Shown here piece after piece: positions 1 through 8,477 of a stretch of DNA of 64,000 nucleotides. Source of the DNA: Actinomyces johnsonii. Its GTDB lineage: Bacteria > Actinomycetota > Actinomycetes > Actinomycetales > Actinomycetaceae. A program made the position numbers and the translations under genes. Below the pieces are notes generated by a model. It had not been told where the DNA came from. It searched no databases and worked only from the letters and a program-made list of their open reading frames with translations. Positions within the stretch are counted from its first letter, which is position 1. Each line of letters opens with the position of its first letter. The stretch spans positions 34,225 through 98,224 of the forward strand of contig NZ_VICB01000025.1 of NCBI RefSeq assembly GCF_006546835.1, written 5' to 3'.

Positions 1-2
1 CC

Positions 3-1145
3 CGCACCTTCCCCGTCCACCACCACCCGTCGTCGGCCCCGACCCCGCAGGTCCACCTGGAGACACTGCTGGTGCGCGCCGGAACCGGGACGGACCCGGC
101 CACGGGCGCGATCACGACGCCGATCCACCTCTCGACCGCCTACGGTCACCCGGGTCTGGGCGAGTCGACGGGCTACGACTACACGCGTTCGGCCAACCCC
201 ACCCGCGACGTCCTCCAGGACGCCCTGGCCCGCCTGGAGGGCGGGACGGCCGCCTTCGCCCTGTCCTCGGGGATGGCGGCCCTGGAGCTGGTGACGCGCA
301 CGCTGGCGCCGCACGGCAGCCGGATCGTGGCGCTGCGAGACCTGTACGGCGGCTCCTTCCGATTCCTGGAGGTCCTGGCCGAGGAGGGGACGGCCGACGT
401 CGACTTCGTCCTGGGGATCGATGGCCTGCGCGCGGCCCTGGCTTCCCCGGCGGACCTGGTCGTCATCGAGACCCCCACTAACCCGATGATGGTGGAGATC
501 CCGATCCCGGAGGCGGCCGAGCTGGCCCGCGCCGCCGGGGCCCTGCTGGTCGTGGATAACACCTTCTACACCCCGGTGGTGCAGCGGCCCCTGGAGCTGG
601 GGGCCGACGTCGTCGTCCACTCCGGTACGAAGTACCTGGGCGGGCACAACGACGTCATGGCGGGCGTCGCGGTGGTGGCCGACGACGTCCTGGCCGAGCG
701 GCTGAACTACCGCCTCAACACCACCGGCGCAACGCTGGGCCCCTTCGACTGCTTCCTGCTGCTGCGCGGGCTCAAGACCCTAGCACTGCGCATGGAGCGC
801 CACGAGGCCAACGCCACCGCGATCGCCGAGTTCCTGCGCTCCAGCCCGCACGTGACGCGCGTGCTCTACACGGGGCACTCGGGCATGGTGAGCTTCGATT
901 TGGCCGAGTCGGTGGATGTGTCCCGGTTCCTGGCCTCGGTACGGGTGTTCACCTTCGCCGAGTCCCTGGGCGGGGTGGAGTCGCTGGTGACCTGCCCGTC
1001 GGTGCAGACGCATGCGGATGTGCCCGCCGAGGTGCGCGCCTCCTACGGGTTGAGCGACCGACTCATGCGCCTGAGCGTGGGGATCGAGCACGTCGACGAC
1101 CTCATCGCGGACCTGGCCCAGGCCTTCGAGGCGGCCAGCGCCTGA
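3..1145 (+). CDS. Cystathionine gamma-synthase/lyase-like PLP enzyme (5' partial)
   Basis: Belongs to the Cys/Met-metabolism PLP-dependent family (MetB, MetC, MetZ), which moves sulfur between cysteine and homocysteine in the cytoplasm. The reading frame is open from the first bases of the window, so the true start lies upstream; a GTG at 72 falls inside the conserved ETLLVRAG stretch and is not the start. The N-terminal fold motif YTRSANPT, the aspartate of VVDNTF and the PLP-lysine motif HSGTKYLGGHNDVMAG (lysine codon at 630) are present. Near the C terminus the usual 20-odd residue stretch after RVLYPG (HPGHELA...) is missing: RVLYTGHSGMVSFDL runs straight through, so one surface loop is shorter than in typical members. 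Which reaction (synthase, lyase or sulfhydrylase) cannot be decided from sequence alone. A short GC-rich hairpin (1146-1163) follows the stop. Confidence 0.85.
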   Translation, partial: RTFPVHHHPSSAPTPQVHLETLLVRAGTGTDPATGAITTPIHLSTAYGHPGLGESTGYDYTRSANPTRDVLQDALARLEGGTAAFALSSGMAALELVTRTLAPHGSRIVALRDLYGGSFRFLEVLAEEGTADVDFVLGIDGLRAALASPADLVVIETPTNPMMVEIPIPEAAELARAAGALLVVDNTFYTPVVQRPLELGADVVVHSGTKYLGGHNDVMAGVAVVADDVLAERLNYRLNTTGATLGPFDCFLLLRGLKTLALRMERHEANATAIAEFLRSSPHVTRVLYTGHSGMVSFDLAESVDVSRFLASVRVFTFAESLGGVESLVTCPSVQTHADVPAEVRASYGLSDRLMRLSVGIEHVDDLIADLAQAFEAASA

Positions 1146-1258
1146 GCCCGGGCCGCGCCGGGCACCGATAGTGGAGGTTCTCGGGTCGGGCTACCCCGAC
1201 ATCAGCTGGCCAGGCTGCCGGATGGTTCATATTCGCCGGAAACACAAGGCTTGTTTCC

Positions 1259-3025
1259 ATGAGACACCTACGAAAGACCTCGCCATCGCACGCCACCTCA
1301 ACCCTCGCCGTCCTCACCCTGCTCGGTACGCTCACCGCCTGCAGCATGCTCGGTGCGAACGCCGCGGCCGCCGCGAGCCCGCCCTCGCATGACCCCCATC
1401 AGACCGGCGTCGTCCTGGACAGCAGCGCGACCTCCAGCAGCGCCGCAGGCACGTCTCAGACCACCGGCAGCAATAACTCAAACAGCTCCGGGGGATCCAC
1501 CGGGTCCAGGGGGACGGGCGTCCCCAAGGGACTGGAGTCCTTCTACAACCAAGACCTCACCTGGACCGACTGCACCGACGACGCCACCGGCACCGCCTTC
1601 CAGTGCGCCACCGTGACCGTGCCCCTGGACTATGACAACCCGCAGGGGCAGACCATCACCGTGGCTCTCAAGAAACTGCCCTCGACGAACCCCTCCCCTC
1701 AGGGCTCGGTCTTCCTCAACCCCGGCGGCCCCGGGGGAAGCGGCATCTCCCTCATCGAATCCAACGCCGAGCTCTACAAGAGCGGCGATCTGTCCGAGGT
1801 CCTGGCGAACTACGACGTCATCGGCTTCGACCCCCGCGGCGTCGGCCAATCCACACCCATCACCTGCTGGACCCCCGAGGACGTCCAGGCGATTCTGGCC
1901 GGACAGGCTGAGATGCCCTCCTACTTGACGGCCGGCAGCGCCGCCGACATCGTCGCCCAGGGCTCACGCGAGGCCACGGCCTGCCAGGAGCACACGGAGG
2001 TCCCCGAGATCCTCGATCACGCGGACACCCGTTCGGTGGCCCGCGACATGGATGTCATGCGGGCGCTGGTAGGAGACAAGGACCTGAACTACCTCGGCTA
2101 CTCCTACGGAACCTACCTGGGCGCGGTCTACACCGAGCTCTTCCCCGACAATATCGGACGCGTCGTCCTGGACAGCGCCATGGACCCCACCATGAATCGC
2201 CAGGAGGCAATGGAAGGTGATGCAGCAGCAGCCGAACAGGCCCTGCGCACCTATATCGAGTCCCAGCAGGGCCAGGCCGGGTTCCCCCTGAGCGGGACAA
2301 CGGATGAGGCGGTCGCCCAGCTCGCGGCATTCCTCGATGGTCTGGACGCCAACCCGCTGACAGTCTCCGACTCCGTTACACCCCTGGACCGGACCAAGAC
2401 CGTTAACGCCATCGGCAAGCTCGTCAACTCCTCGCCCGATAAGTGGCCGCTGCTCAACGAGGGACTGGCCCAGGCCATGAACGCGCACGACGGCACCGCA
2501 CTGGCGAAGAGCGCCGCCTCCCTCGCGGGCAATAGCGCACCTCCTCCCACGACCGAGAAGCAGGTCGTCGAGCAGCTCCGGGGCCTCAAGGCCTTCTCGG
2601 CCAACCGGTGCCTCGACTTCCCCGACACCGGGAATGAGGCGAGCTGGGACACGGCACTGGCCTCCTACCGCCACGACTACCCGGTTTTCCACAGCGCGCT
2701 TCCCCAGACCGACGCCTTCTGCCACGGCTGGGGGCACACCAGTAAGACCAAGGCGGTCGACGTCGACGTCGAGGCCACGAACCCGATGCTCGTCATCGGC
2801 ATCCTGCACGATCCGAACACTCCCTACCCGTGGTCCCAGGCACTGGTGTCGAGAATCCGCAACAGCCATCTGCTGAGCGTGGACATGTACGGGCACGGAG
2901 CCACCGGTCGCAATGCCTGCACGAGCGCGAAGGTCAGCGACTTCCTCGTCAACGGAACGCTTCCCTCTAACGGCGAGGTCTGCGCGGCCGACCCGGAGCC
3001 CGGGGCTGAAGGTGAGAAAGACTGA
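1259..3025 (+). CDS. Secreted alpha/beta-hydrolase lipoprotein, tripeptidyl-aminopeptidase-like
   Basis: 588 aa. The N terminus is a lipoprotein signal: positive start (MRHLRKTS), hydrophobic core and lipobox LTAC with Cys at about residue 28, followed by a Ser/Gly/Thr-rich linker to about residue 90. The mature part is an alpha/beta-hydrolase of the Streptomyces tripeptidyl-aminopeptidase (SlpD/SlpE) type: oxyanion-hole stretch NPGGPGGSG, nucleophile elbow GYSYG, and a C-terminal TAP-like domain with the acid in LHDPNTPY and the catalytic His in MYGHGA. Such proteins trim N-terminal peptides from exported proteins or peptides at the cell surface. The start is placed at ATG 1259, from which the signal peptide begins. 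It stands alone on this strand and is followed by a strong hairpin. Substrate unknown. Confidence 0.85.
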   Translation: MRHLRKTSPSHATSTLAVLTLLGTLTACSMLGANAAAAASPPSHDPHQTGVVLDSSATSSSAAGTSQTTGSNNSNSSGGSTGSRGTGVPKGLESFYNQDLTWTDCTDDATGTAFQCATVTVPLDYDNPQGQTITVALKKLPSTNPSPQGSVFLNPGGPGGSGISLIESNAELYKSGDLSEVLANYDVIGFDPRGVGQSTPITCWTPEDVQAILAGQAEMPSYLTAGSAADIVAQGSREATACQEHTEVPEILDHADTRSVARDMDVMRALVGDKDLNYLGYSYGTYLGAVYTELFPDNIGRVVLDSAMDPTMNRQEAMEGDAAAAEQALRTYIESQQGQAGFPLSGTTDEAVAQLAAFLDGLDANPLTVSDSVTPLDRTKTVNAIGKLVNSSPDKWPLLNEGLAQAMNAHDGTALAKSAASLAGNSAPPPTTEKQVVEQLRGLKAFSANRCLDFPDTGNEASWDTALASYRHDYPVFHSALPQTDAFCHGWGHTSKTKAVDVDVEATNPMLVIGILHDPNTPYPWSQALVSRIRNSHLLSVDMYGHGATGRNACTSAKVSDFLVNGTLPSNGEVCAADPEPGAEGEKD

Positions 3026-3061
3026 CGTGGAGATTCAGCAGCGACTCAGCTGAGCCGCGCC

Positions 3062-3107
3062 GTCGGAGCCGGGGAATCCCAGAAATGGAAAACACCCCGG
3101 CTCCGAC
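3062..3107 (+). terminator. 13-bp inverted repeat after the peptidase gene
   Basis: GTCGGAGCCGGGG (3062-3074) and its exact complement (3095-3107) flank a 20-base A-rich loop. It lies 36 bp after the stop of the hydrolase and before a tRNA on the other strand. There is no T tract, so it may be a symmetrical terminator or processing hairpin shared by the convergent units. Confidence 0.55.
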
Positions 3108-3130
3108 TCATTCAGCCGAGGGCGGGGTGT

Positions 3131-3206
3131 TGGTGCGCCCGAAGGGATTCGAACCCCCAACCTTCTGATCCGTAGTCAGATGCTCTATCCGTTGAGCTAC
3201 AGGCGC
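3131..3206 (-). tRNA. tRNA-Arg (anticodon ACG), CCA encoded
   Basis: On the minus strand the sequence folds as a full cloverleaf: acceptor GCGCCTG paired with CGGGCGC (one G-T), D arm AGCTC..GAGC, anticodon stem TCTGA/TCAGA with loop CTACGGA giving anticodon ACG, and T arm GGGGGTTCGAATCCC. The 3' CCA is encoded in the DNA (3131-3133). ACG is modified to ICG and reads CGU/CGC/CGA arginine codons. Confidence 0.95.
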
Positions 3207-3367
3207 TTGTCGTTGCCGACGGGTAGAAGATTACTCAGCGTCCACCCGGGGGACAAATCCACGCCCCGTGAGGATGGGCACAGGGCCGGAGCACCCGCCG
3301 CCGACGGGACTCCGGCTCTACGAATGCAGTTGCGGCAGCGGCGCTCACACTGCCAGCAGCAGAACGC

Positions 3368-4657
3368 TCATCCCCCACTGGCGGACGAGTTCAGCATCGA
3401 CCACAGCGCGGCCCCGACCACGGCATAGACGACAATGCTCAGGACGGTGGCGATAACCGCCCAGATGAGAGTGGCCCTGGCCCAGTTCTTCTTGGCGATG
3501 GAGCGGCCACTGCCGAAGGCGAGCATCAGCAGGTAGACAAACCCGATTAGCGGAATGGCCATCAGGAACATCGTCAGCATCCAACTGCCGACCGAGTCGA
3601 CGCTGCCGGCACTCTCACCCCGGGCTGCGGCCGGCGCACCACCCGCCGGCTGCCCGAACGGCGCTCCCGCCGCGGAAGGGACCATCTCGGAGAAAGAGGG
3701 GGCCTGCCCGGCCGCGGCGTCGGAGGAGGGCGCCGACCCCCACTGGGGCGCCGAGCCCTGCGACTGGATGGAGGGGGCCGACGACGGTGCCGACTGGGCG
3801 ACCGGCTGAGCAGCGCCCTGGGGGGCGAAGGCCTCCGCCGCCTGCTCGGCCTCGGCACGCGCCGTCGCGGTGGGGAAGACCGAGGACATGCCGACCTCCC
3901 CTTCCTGGCGCCCCCCGCTGAAGGGATGCGAGTGCGGCACGGGTTGTTGGGCGAAGGCCTGCTGATCCTGGGGAACGGCGGGCTGGGGCTCCTGCGCCGA
4001 CGCCGACCAAAACAGGGGATCCTCGCTGGAGATGCCCGGCCGTCCAGCGGCGGGCGCCGAGGGGGTTCCGGGCGCCGACTGGGCGAATGGCGAGGCGGCC
4101 GCGGCACCGTCGTTGACCTGGGGCGCCCCCCAAGCCGGCTGGGCCGGCTGGCTGCGCGGCGCCGGCTGGGGCGGTTGCTGGGCGGCGGGCTGCCCGGTCT
4201 GGAACGGCGAAGCGCCGAGCCCGCCGAATCCCGCTCCGGCGGCCGGGTCTTGGCCGAACTGGGCCGACTGAGCGGGCTGGGCTTGCTGGGCGGGCCTGCC
4301 GAACTGATCGACCCCGTTTTGCTGCGCGAAGGGGCCGGACTGGAGGCTGGGGTCGGCCGAAGCGGCCGCCTGCTGAGCGCCCGTCCGTCCGGCACCGGCG
4401 GGGTAGGCACGCGTCTGTTCCTCGGGGGGAGGCCCGGTGGGAAGGTCGGGCTGCGCGGGGCGCCACGATCCGGCCTGGGCCCCGGGCATCGCGCCTGGAG
4501 CGGAGCCGGGAGCCTGTCCGGCGGCCTGCTGCTGCTCTGCGCGCGCGGCGTCGAGCATGCCCTGGTTGATGAGGACGGTTCGGGCACTGAACTCGTCCCC
4601 CTCACCGGGGTGGGGCGATCCGGAGGCCGGAGGCTGGGTTGCGTCGTGGTCAGACAT
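3368..4657 (-). CDS. Pro/Gln/Ala-rich protein with two C-terminal membrane helices
   Basis: 429 aa with the start set at the ATG at 4657, because GAGAGG lies 6 bp upstream; an upstream in-frame ATG (4687) has no ribosome site. The first 320 or so residues are low-complexity, rich in Pro, Gln, Ala and Ser, and probably disordered. The last 80 residues hold two hydrophobic segments (WMLTMFLMAIPLIGFVYLLML and ATLIWAVIATVLSIVVYAVVG) separated by a basic turn GSGRSIAKKNWARA. This layout (long disordered cytoplasmic tail plus a small two-helix membrane domain) is common in actinobacteria, but I do not recognise a family with a known function. The same-strand neighbour at 4776-5132 is another small membrane protein and may be transcribed with it (118-bp gap). 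Function unknown. Confidence 0.75.
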   Translation of the reverse strand: MSDHDATQPPASGSPHPGEGDEFSARTVLINQGMLDAARAEQQQAAGQAPGSAPGAMPGAQAGSWRPAQPDLPTGPPPEEQTRAYPAGAGRTGAQQAAASADPSLQSGPFAQQNGVDQFGRPAQQAQPAQSAQFGQDPAAGAGFGGLGASPFQTGQPAAQQPPQPAPRSQPAQPAWGAPQVNDGAAAASPFAQSAPGTPSAPAAGRPGISSEDPLFWSASAQEPQPAVPQDQQAFAQQPVPHSHPFSGGRQEGEVGMSSVFPTATARAEAEQAAEAFAPQGAAQPVAQSAPSSAPSIQSQGSAPQWGSAPSSDAAAGQAPSFSEMVPSAAGAPFGQPAGGAPAAARGESAGSVDSVGSWMLTMFLMAIPLIGFVYLLMLAFGSGRSIAKKNWARATLIWAVIATVLSIVVYAVVGAALWSMLNSSASGG

Positions 4658-4775
4658 GAGGTCCCTCTCAGTCGAGTACAGCATCACGCTATCCCGGATT
4701 GGCGCGGGAAGACACGCAGGCGCTCCGATCGGCCAGAGGCGAACGCTCTGACCGAGGCTAATTCACGTGCCCCAG

Positions 4776-5132
4776 TCAGTGGGGAGTGGCCGCCGAAGTG
4801 GTTTCGCCGGCTCCCGATCCAGCCGGATCCCTCCAGCGCTGCCAGCAAGCGACCCCGACGAACATCACCAGCGGACCGATGGCGCCGACGGCGGAGCCCG
4901 CGTGGGTCCGCAGCGCGACGAACGGTAGCGTCGCCAGGAGGATGACGGCTGCGATCACGGCGAGACGCGATCTGGTTCTGATCGCTAGCAGTGTCACCAC
5001 AACGGCCACTGCGGACACGAGCGACAGGACCCGCCCGGGGCCGGCCCAGTTGAGGACGATGAAGAGGGCGACGAAACCGCCAATGAGCGCGTATCCGACG
5101 ATGGCCTGTCTTCGGTTGTCCATGTCAGTCAT
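4776..5132 (-). CDS. Small four-helix membrane protein, unknown function
   Basis: 118 aa beginning MTDMDNRRQ with GGAG nine bases upstream of ATG 5132. Four hydrophobic segments follow one another: YALIGGFVALFIVLNWAG, VLSLVSAVAVVVTLLAI, LAVIAAVILLATLPFVAL and AIGPLVMFVGVACWQ, with a polar C-terminal tail ending in SAATPH. It resembles small integral membrane proteins of actinobacteria without an assigned role. It is the upstream gene of a likely pair with the two-helix protein ending at 3368. Confidence 0.7.
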   Translation of the reverse strand: MTDMDNRRQAIVGYALIGGFVALFIVLNWAGPGRVLSLVSAVAVVVTLLAIRTRSRLAVIAAVILLATLPFVALRTHAGSAVGAIGPLVMFVGVACWQRWRDPAGSGAGETTSAATPH

Positions 5133-5220
5133 GGCCGCTCACTCCCAGCACGATTGATGGGTTACTGCCAGGGTAGACCGCAGGATGCGAGCCGTCGACC
5201 GTTCGGTCGGTTGAAAGGAG

Positions 5221-5299
5221 GTCGGCCCAGGCACAGCCCCCTCTGCGGCAACGGCTGGGCCGACGACGAAGCCCCGGCGCGCTGCTGCGCACCGGGGCT
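5221..5299. terminator. Two consecutive inverted repeats before tRNA-Ser
   Basis: GTCGGCCCAG (5221-5230) is the exact complement of CTGGGCCGAC (5255-5264), and AGCCCCGG (5270-5277) of CCGGGGCT (5292-5299). They fill the gap between the start of the small membrane-protein gene and the 3' end of the minus-strand tRNA-Ser. The second hairpin lies just past the tRNA 3' end and would serve as the tRNA terminator. Confidence 0.5.
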
Positions 5300-5306
5300 C
5301 TTGCTC

Positions 5307-5396
5307 TGGCGGAGATGGGGAGATTCGAACTCCCGAGGGGCTTCCACCCCAACCTCCTTAGCAGGGAGGCGCACTAGGCCACTATGCGACATCTCC
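5307..5396 (-). tRNA. tRNA-Ser (anticodon GCT), CCA encoded
   Basis: Minus-strand cloverleaf with acceptor GGAGATG/CATCTCC, anticodon stem CCTCC/GGAGG with loop CTGCTAA (anticodon GCT), a long variable arm (TTGGGGTGGAAGCCCCTC) typical of serine tRNAs, T loop GTTCGAATC, discriminator G and encoded CCA (5307-5309). It reads AGC/AGU. Confidence 0.95.
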
Positions 5397-5666
5397 AGCC
5401 TTCCCACAGCTCCGCCGTGGGACGCACGGGCAGCCTACCGGGAGGGCACCCCTGCGAGCAAACCGCGGAGGTGGCGCACCGGAGCGCACGCCCGAGCAAG
5501 CACCTGAGTGGATCAGCTCCCCGCAACCGCAGAAGTCGAGCCCGCAGCACTGCCACGGTTTCGATCTGCCTGGTCGCCGCCGTCTGACACCCCCGCCACA
5601 CGGGGGTTGTCTCGTGTGCGGGCAGCACGCGCCATTTGCGTTCGTATTGCTCGCAGCGACCGCATC
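5397..5666. other. Gene-free stretch upstream of the first secreted paralog
   Basis: About 270 bp between tRNA-Ser(GCT) and the palindrome of the first secreted-protein gene. Two small inverted repeats are visible: TCCCAC/GTGGGA near 5402-5422 and CCCCC/GGGGG around 5591-5607. No reading frame here looks like a gene. Confidence 0.5.
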
Positions 5667-5683
5667 AGGGGATTGATCCCCCT
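5667..5683 (+). promoter_or_regulatory. Palindrome AGGGGATTGATCCCCCT, copy A
   Basis: First of four copies of GGGGAT-TG-ATCCCC, each about 90-100 bp upstream of a small secreted-protein gene (others at 6364, 14566 and 15270). The 14-base core is identical in all four copies although the sequence on either side has diverged, which points to selection. It could be an operator or the first hairpin of a long leader. Confidence 0.65.
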
Positions 5684-5774
5684 GGCATCGAATTGGATTC
5701 TGAGGTCACATGGTTACACCGAGACAAGCACCGAAGTCATCCCAACTTCAATCTAGACAAAAGGAGGCATCCCC

Positions 5775-6140
5775 ATGCGATTCACAAAGCAAAACCTCAT
5801 CAAGACTGCCGCCATCGGCTCAGCATTCGTCGGCGCACTGGCGGTCGCGGCGCCGGCCTCGGCGAACTCCTTCGGCCCCACCGATTCACACGGCGTGGTG
5901 AAGGTCAATTACAACGACGGAGAAGACGAGTTCTGTGTGACGGGGAACTATCACCACGGTTCAGTGGTATATCTCGTACCAGAAACGAGTGGCCGCGGGC
6001 CAAGCCACAAGATTACGGTCAGTGATGGGGAAACCAAGTGCGTCAGCCTGGCAACCGCTTACGAAGACAGCCGGTATTACTACCAGACGGGAATCCCGCT
6101 TATTGGAGGAAGGTATAGCGCGGAGTACTTCTACAGCTGA
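5775..6140 (+). CDS. Small secreted two-cysteine protein, paralog A
   Basis: 121 aa. ATG 5775 is preceded by AAAGGAGG at a good distance. The N terminus MRFTKQNLIKTAAIGSAF... is a Sec signal peptide ending APASA, giving a mature protein of about 90 residues that starts NSFGPT. Family features shared with the three paralogs are the NSFGPT start, an acidic Y-N/D-D-x-x-D-x-FC motif, RGPS, TKCVSLA, the aromatic ED-x-R/Y-YYYQ segment and the C-terminal aromatic-Ser end. The two conserved cysteines (FCVT and KCVS) probably form a disulfide. I know no named family; a small secreted beta-rich fold is an inference from alternating hydrophobic residues. The gene is monocistronic, bounded by the palindrome and a 20-bp hairpin. 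Confidence 0.8.
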   Translation: MRFTKQNLIKTAAIGSAFVGALAVAAPASANSFGPTDSHGVVKVNYNDGEDEFCVTGNYHHGSVVYLVPETSGRGPSHKITVSDGETKCVSLATAYEDSRYYYQTGIPLIGGRYSAEYFYS

Positions 6141-6209
6141 CCCGGGCACACCCCGAATCACTCTCCTGACGATCGCGGCGCAGCCGCCACCTCGCATCCC
6201 CTCCCACGA

Positions 6210-6253
6210 CTCTCGAGTCCTCGGCAGCACTTCTGCTGCCGAGGACTCGAGAG
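6210..6253 (+). terminator. 20-bp stem-loop after paralog A
   Basis: CTCTCGAGTCCTCGGCAGCA (6210-6229), loop CTTC, then the exact complement (6234-6253). The same hairpin, with 18 paired bases, follows paralog C at 15120-15159. No T run follows, as is usual for actinobacterial terminators. Confidence 0.75.
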
Positions 6254-6363
6254 CATGTTCACGTTCCTGAGCGGAGATCTTGCAGGCTTAGTCCAGATAC
6301 GACTACACGCCGGTGGCGACCCGATGCGCCCCAGCACGCCCACCCTCTTCGCACACGAACCAC

Positions 6364-6380
6364 AGGGGATTGATCCCCCT
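6364..6380 (+). promoter_or_regulatory. Palindrome AGGGGATTGATCCCCCT, copy B
   Basis: Second copy of the GGGGAT-TG-ATCCCC element, about 90 bp before paralog B. Downstream in the leader lies a small inverted repeat GTTGTACGACAAC; similar GTTG..CAAC sequences occur at the same place before paralog C. Confidence 0.65.
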
Positions 6381-6471
6381 ATCTTTCATGCCGATTTCAA
6401 GCTCTCATAGTTGTACGACAACAAGCACGAAGCACCCGGACTTCAGCACCCAACAAAAGGAAACAGTCACT

Positions 6472-6834
6472 ATGCGATTCACCAAGCGAAACCTTATCAA
6501 GACCGCCGCCATCAGCTCAGCTTTTGCTGGAGCACTAGCAGTTGCAGCGCCAGCCTCAGCGAACTCTTTCGGTCCCACCGACTACGGCACAGACGGGAGC
6601 GCAATAGTTAGTTACAATGACGCAAGCGACCAGTTCTGCGTAACTGAAAGCTCTGGGTGGTATAGGGGATATATTAACGTCCGCCTTTATCCTGAAACAA
6701 ACAGTCGCGGCCCAAGCTATAATTTCAACGTTTATAGTGGTGACACAAAATGTGTTAGCCTGAGCAGCGCCTTCGAAGACAGTTACTACTACTACAAAGT
6801 AGGCGACGGCAGTCCGGTCAACTTCTACAGTTGA
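6472..6834 (+). CDS. Small secreted two-cysteine protein, paralog B
   Basis: 120 aa, start ATG 6472 after AAAAGGAAAC; a longer in-frame extension to 6313 lacks a ribosome site and would bury the signal peptide. Signal peptide MRFTKRNLIKTAAISSAF...APASA, mature start NSFGPTDYG. Cysteines lie in DQFCVT and TKCVSL; C terminus VNFYS. The sequence is AT-richer than the housekeeping neighbours. Its leader and start region nearly match those of paralog D (15378), so B and D correspond, just as A and C do. The 3' flank is cut by an ISL3-type element at 6910, which seems to have removed the hairpin that follows the corresponding gene D. Confidence 0.8.
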   Translation: MRFTKRNLIKTAAISSAFAGALAVAAPASANSFGPTDYGTDGSAIVSYNDASDQFCVTESSGWYRGYINVRLYPETNSRGPSYNFNVYSGDTKCVSLSSAFEDSYYYYKVGDGSPVNFYS

Positions 6835-6909
6835 TTCGCACACACAATCCTGGCGAGGATCGCGATATGGCCACTATTTCCGTCTCCCCACTCCCGCGAC
6901 ACTCAAACC

Positions 6910-8470
6910 GGCTCTTCGTGTTTGAGGGTGTTGTAGGTGGGGCTTATCGGCTGGTTTAGGTGGTTGTTGTCGGGTGGTCTTTGAGGCGTCCGGTGTGGAC
7001 GAGGCTGCGGATGGTGTAGTGCGTGAGGTTGCGGAATCCCAGGGCGATGCCGCGTAGGTGCTCCAGGCGCCCGTTGATCGCCTGGCGTGGGGCCGTTGGA
7101 GGTACGGGGGAGGTCGAAGTAGGCCAGAACGTCCTGGCTGCGGCTGATCAGGGTCTTAGCCAGTGTCTGGATCTCCTCCAGCCCGTCGGGGATGGCCTAT
7201 TTCAGGGAGCCACGGCCTGTTTCAGAGAGTCGATGAGCCGTTGCATCAGGTACTTTCCCAGGCCCGGGTCCTCGGTGCGGTAGGCCTGGATGAGGTGCTG
7301 GTAGACGCCCCAGGCAGCCTGGACCGCAGCGTGGCGCTCATCGGCGAACAGGGTCTCGAGACGCTCGGCCTGGGCATCGGTGAGCAGGCCGGCCCCGGTC
7401 AGCAGGGTGCGCCTGGCCCGGTTGAGCCGGTCACCCGCCCGGCCCCGCCGCCCCGTGATCGCCCGCTGGATCCGGCGGCGGCACTCATCGAGCTTGCCGG
7501 CAGCCAGGGCTACGACATGAAAGGGATTCATGACCTCCCGGGCCTGTGGGACCTCCTGGTCGGCGGCGCTGTTGAAACCGCTAAGCCATCCATCGCCACC
7601 ACCTGAGCAGCCTATTTCCAAAGCTCGTCCCGGGCGGCGAGCCAGGTCTTGAGGACCTTCTTGGACCGACCCGGGACCACGCCCAGAAGCCGAGCCGGAC
7701 CACTGCGATCGCGCACGGGGGTCATGTCGATGACCACGGCGGGCGTACCGGTCGCCCCGCCTGGTGTGGCGCCACACAGAGGGAGCACCTCCCACATGGG
7801 AGCGAAGCGCGCGGGAAATTATCAACCCCCGAGAACCTCCACCCCCTAGAACCGGTCGGACGCCTCGTTGAGGATCTGCTCGGCCCAGGTCAGGACCGCG
7901 GCTGGTGGCGGCGTACCAGGCCACTCCCAGAGCGGCTGCTACCCGGGAGACCAACACGGACTCACGGCCCAGGGCACGCAGCCCCCACTCCACCGCCGAG
8001 CGGGTCAGCCGCACTCTGCGCTCAGCCAAGCTGGAGGTCTCTTACCTCCACACCCGGCAGCAGCGGGTACAGGCGAAGCGCCGCCCACACACCATCAGCT
8101 GCGTGAGCCTCCACCCCACCGGCACGTGAACCCAGACACCGGGCCACCGTCCCACGAGCCTGCCCCTGGGCCCCGCAGGCCCTACAGAACGGGTCCTCGA
8201 ACCCCGGTCCGCATGCGACACTCGATCACCGCGCACTCAACTGTGAGGTGCTGGCCCACCACGGTCAGCCCCAGGGCGTCCAGCCCCAGGAAGGTCGTCA
8301 GATCAGGACCAGTGAAGGTAGTCTCAGACACGTCGAGGTCTCCCGTGACGGTTGTGTAGCAGCTCCCATCATCCGGGGACCTCGACCCCTACCCACCACA
8401 ACAACGCACCCACCCCCACCCCGAACACATCAATAAGCCTTACTTACCACACCCTCAAACACGAAGAGCC
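6910..8470. mobile_element. ISL3-family insertion sequence relic
   Basis: Both ends are recognisable: 6910-6930 begins GGCTCTTCGTG, and 8450-8470 is its exact complement (21 bp identical, with weaker similarity continuing to nearly 40 bp). Ends starting GGCTCTT are characteristic of the ISL3 family. The element is about 1.56 kb, a normal size, but its transposase gene is broken by frameshifts. No convincing 8-bp target duplication is visible (CTCAAACC on the left, AGATTGCT on the right), so the flanks may have been rearranged. Confidence 0.85.
6956..8331 (-). pseudogene. ISL3-family transposase, frameshifted
   Basis: Reading the minus strand from GTG 8331, the frame starts VSETTFTGPDLTTFLG (typical ISL3 N terminus), then breaks near the zinc-finger region. 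Homology resumes in other frames: GWLSGFNSAADQEVPQAREV, a long intact piece (about 7200-7590) with RRTLLTGAGLLTDAQAERLE, and a final stretch ending HYTIRSLVHTGRLKDHP with stop at 6956. At least three frame changes are needed to join these, so no active transposase is made. Confidence 0.85.
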
Positions 8471-8477
8471 AGATTGC

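Noticed and set aside
1102..1392. Small frames between the trans-sulfuration enzyme and the peptidase gene
   Set aside because: They overlap the two real genes out of frame and lack ribosome sites.
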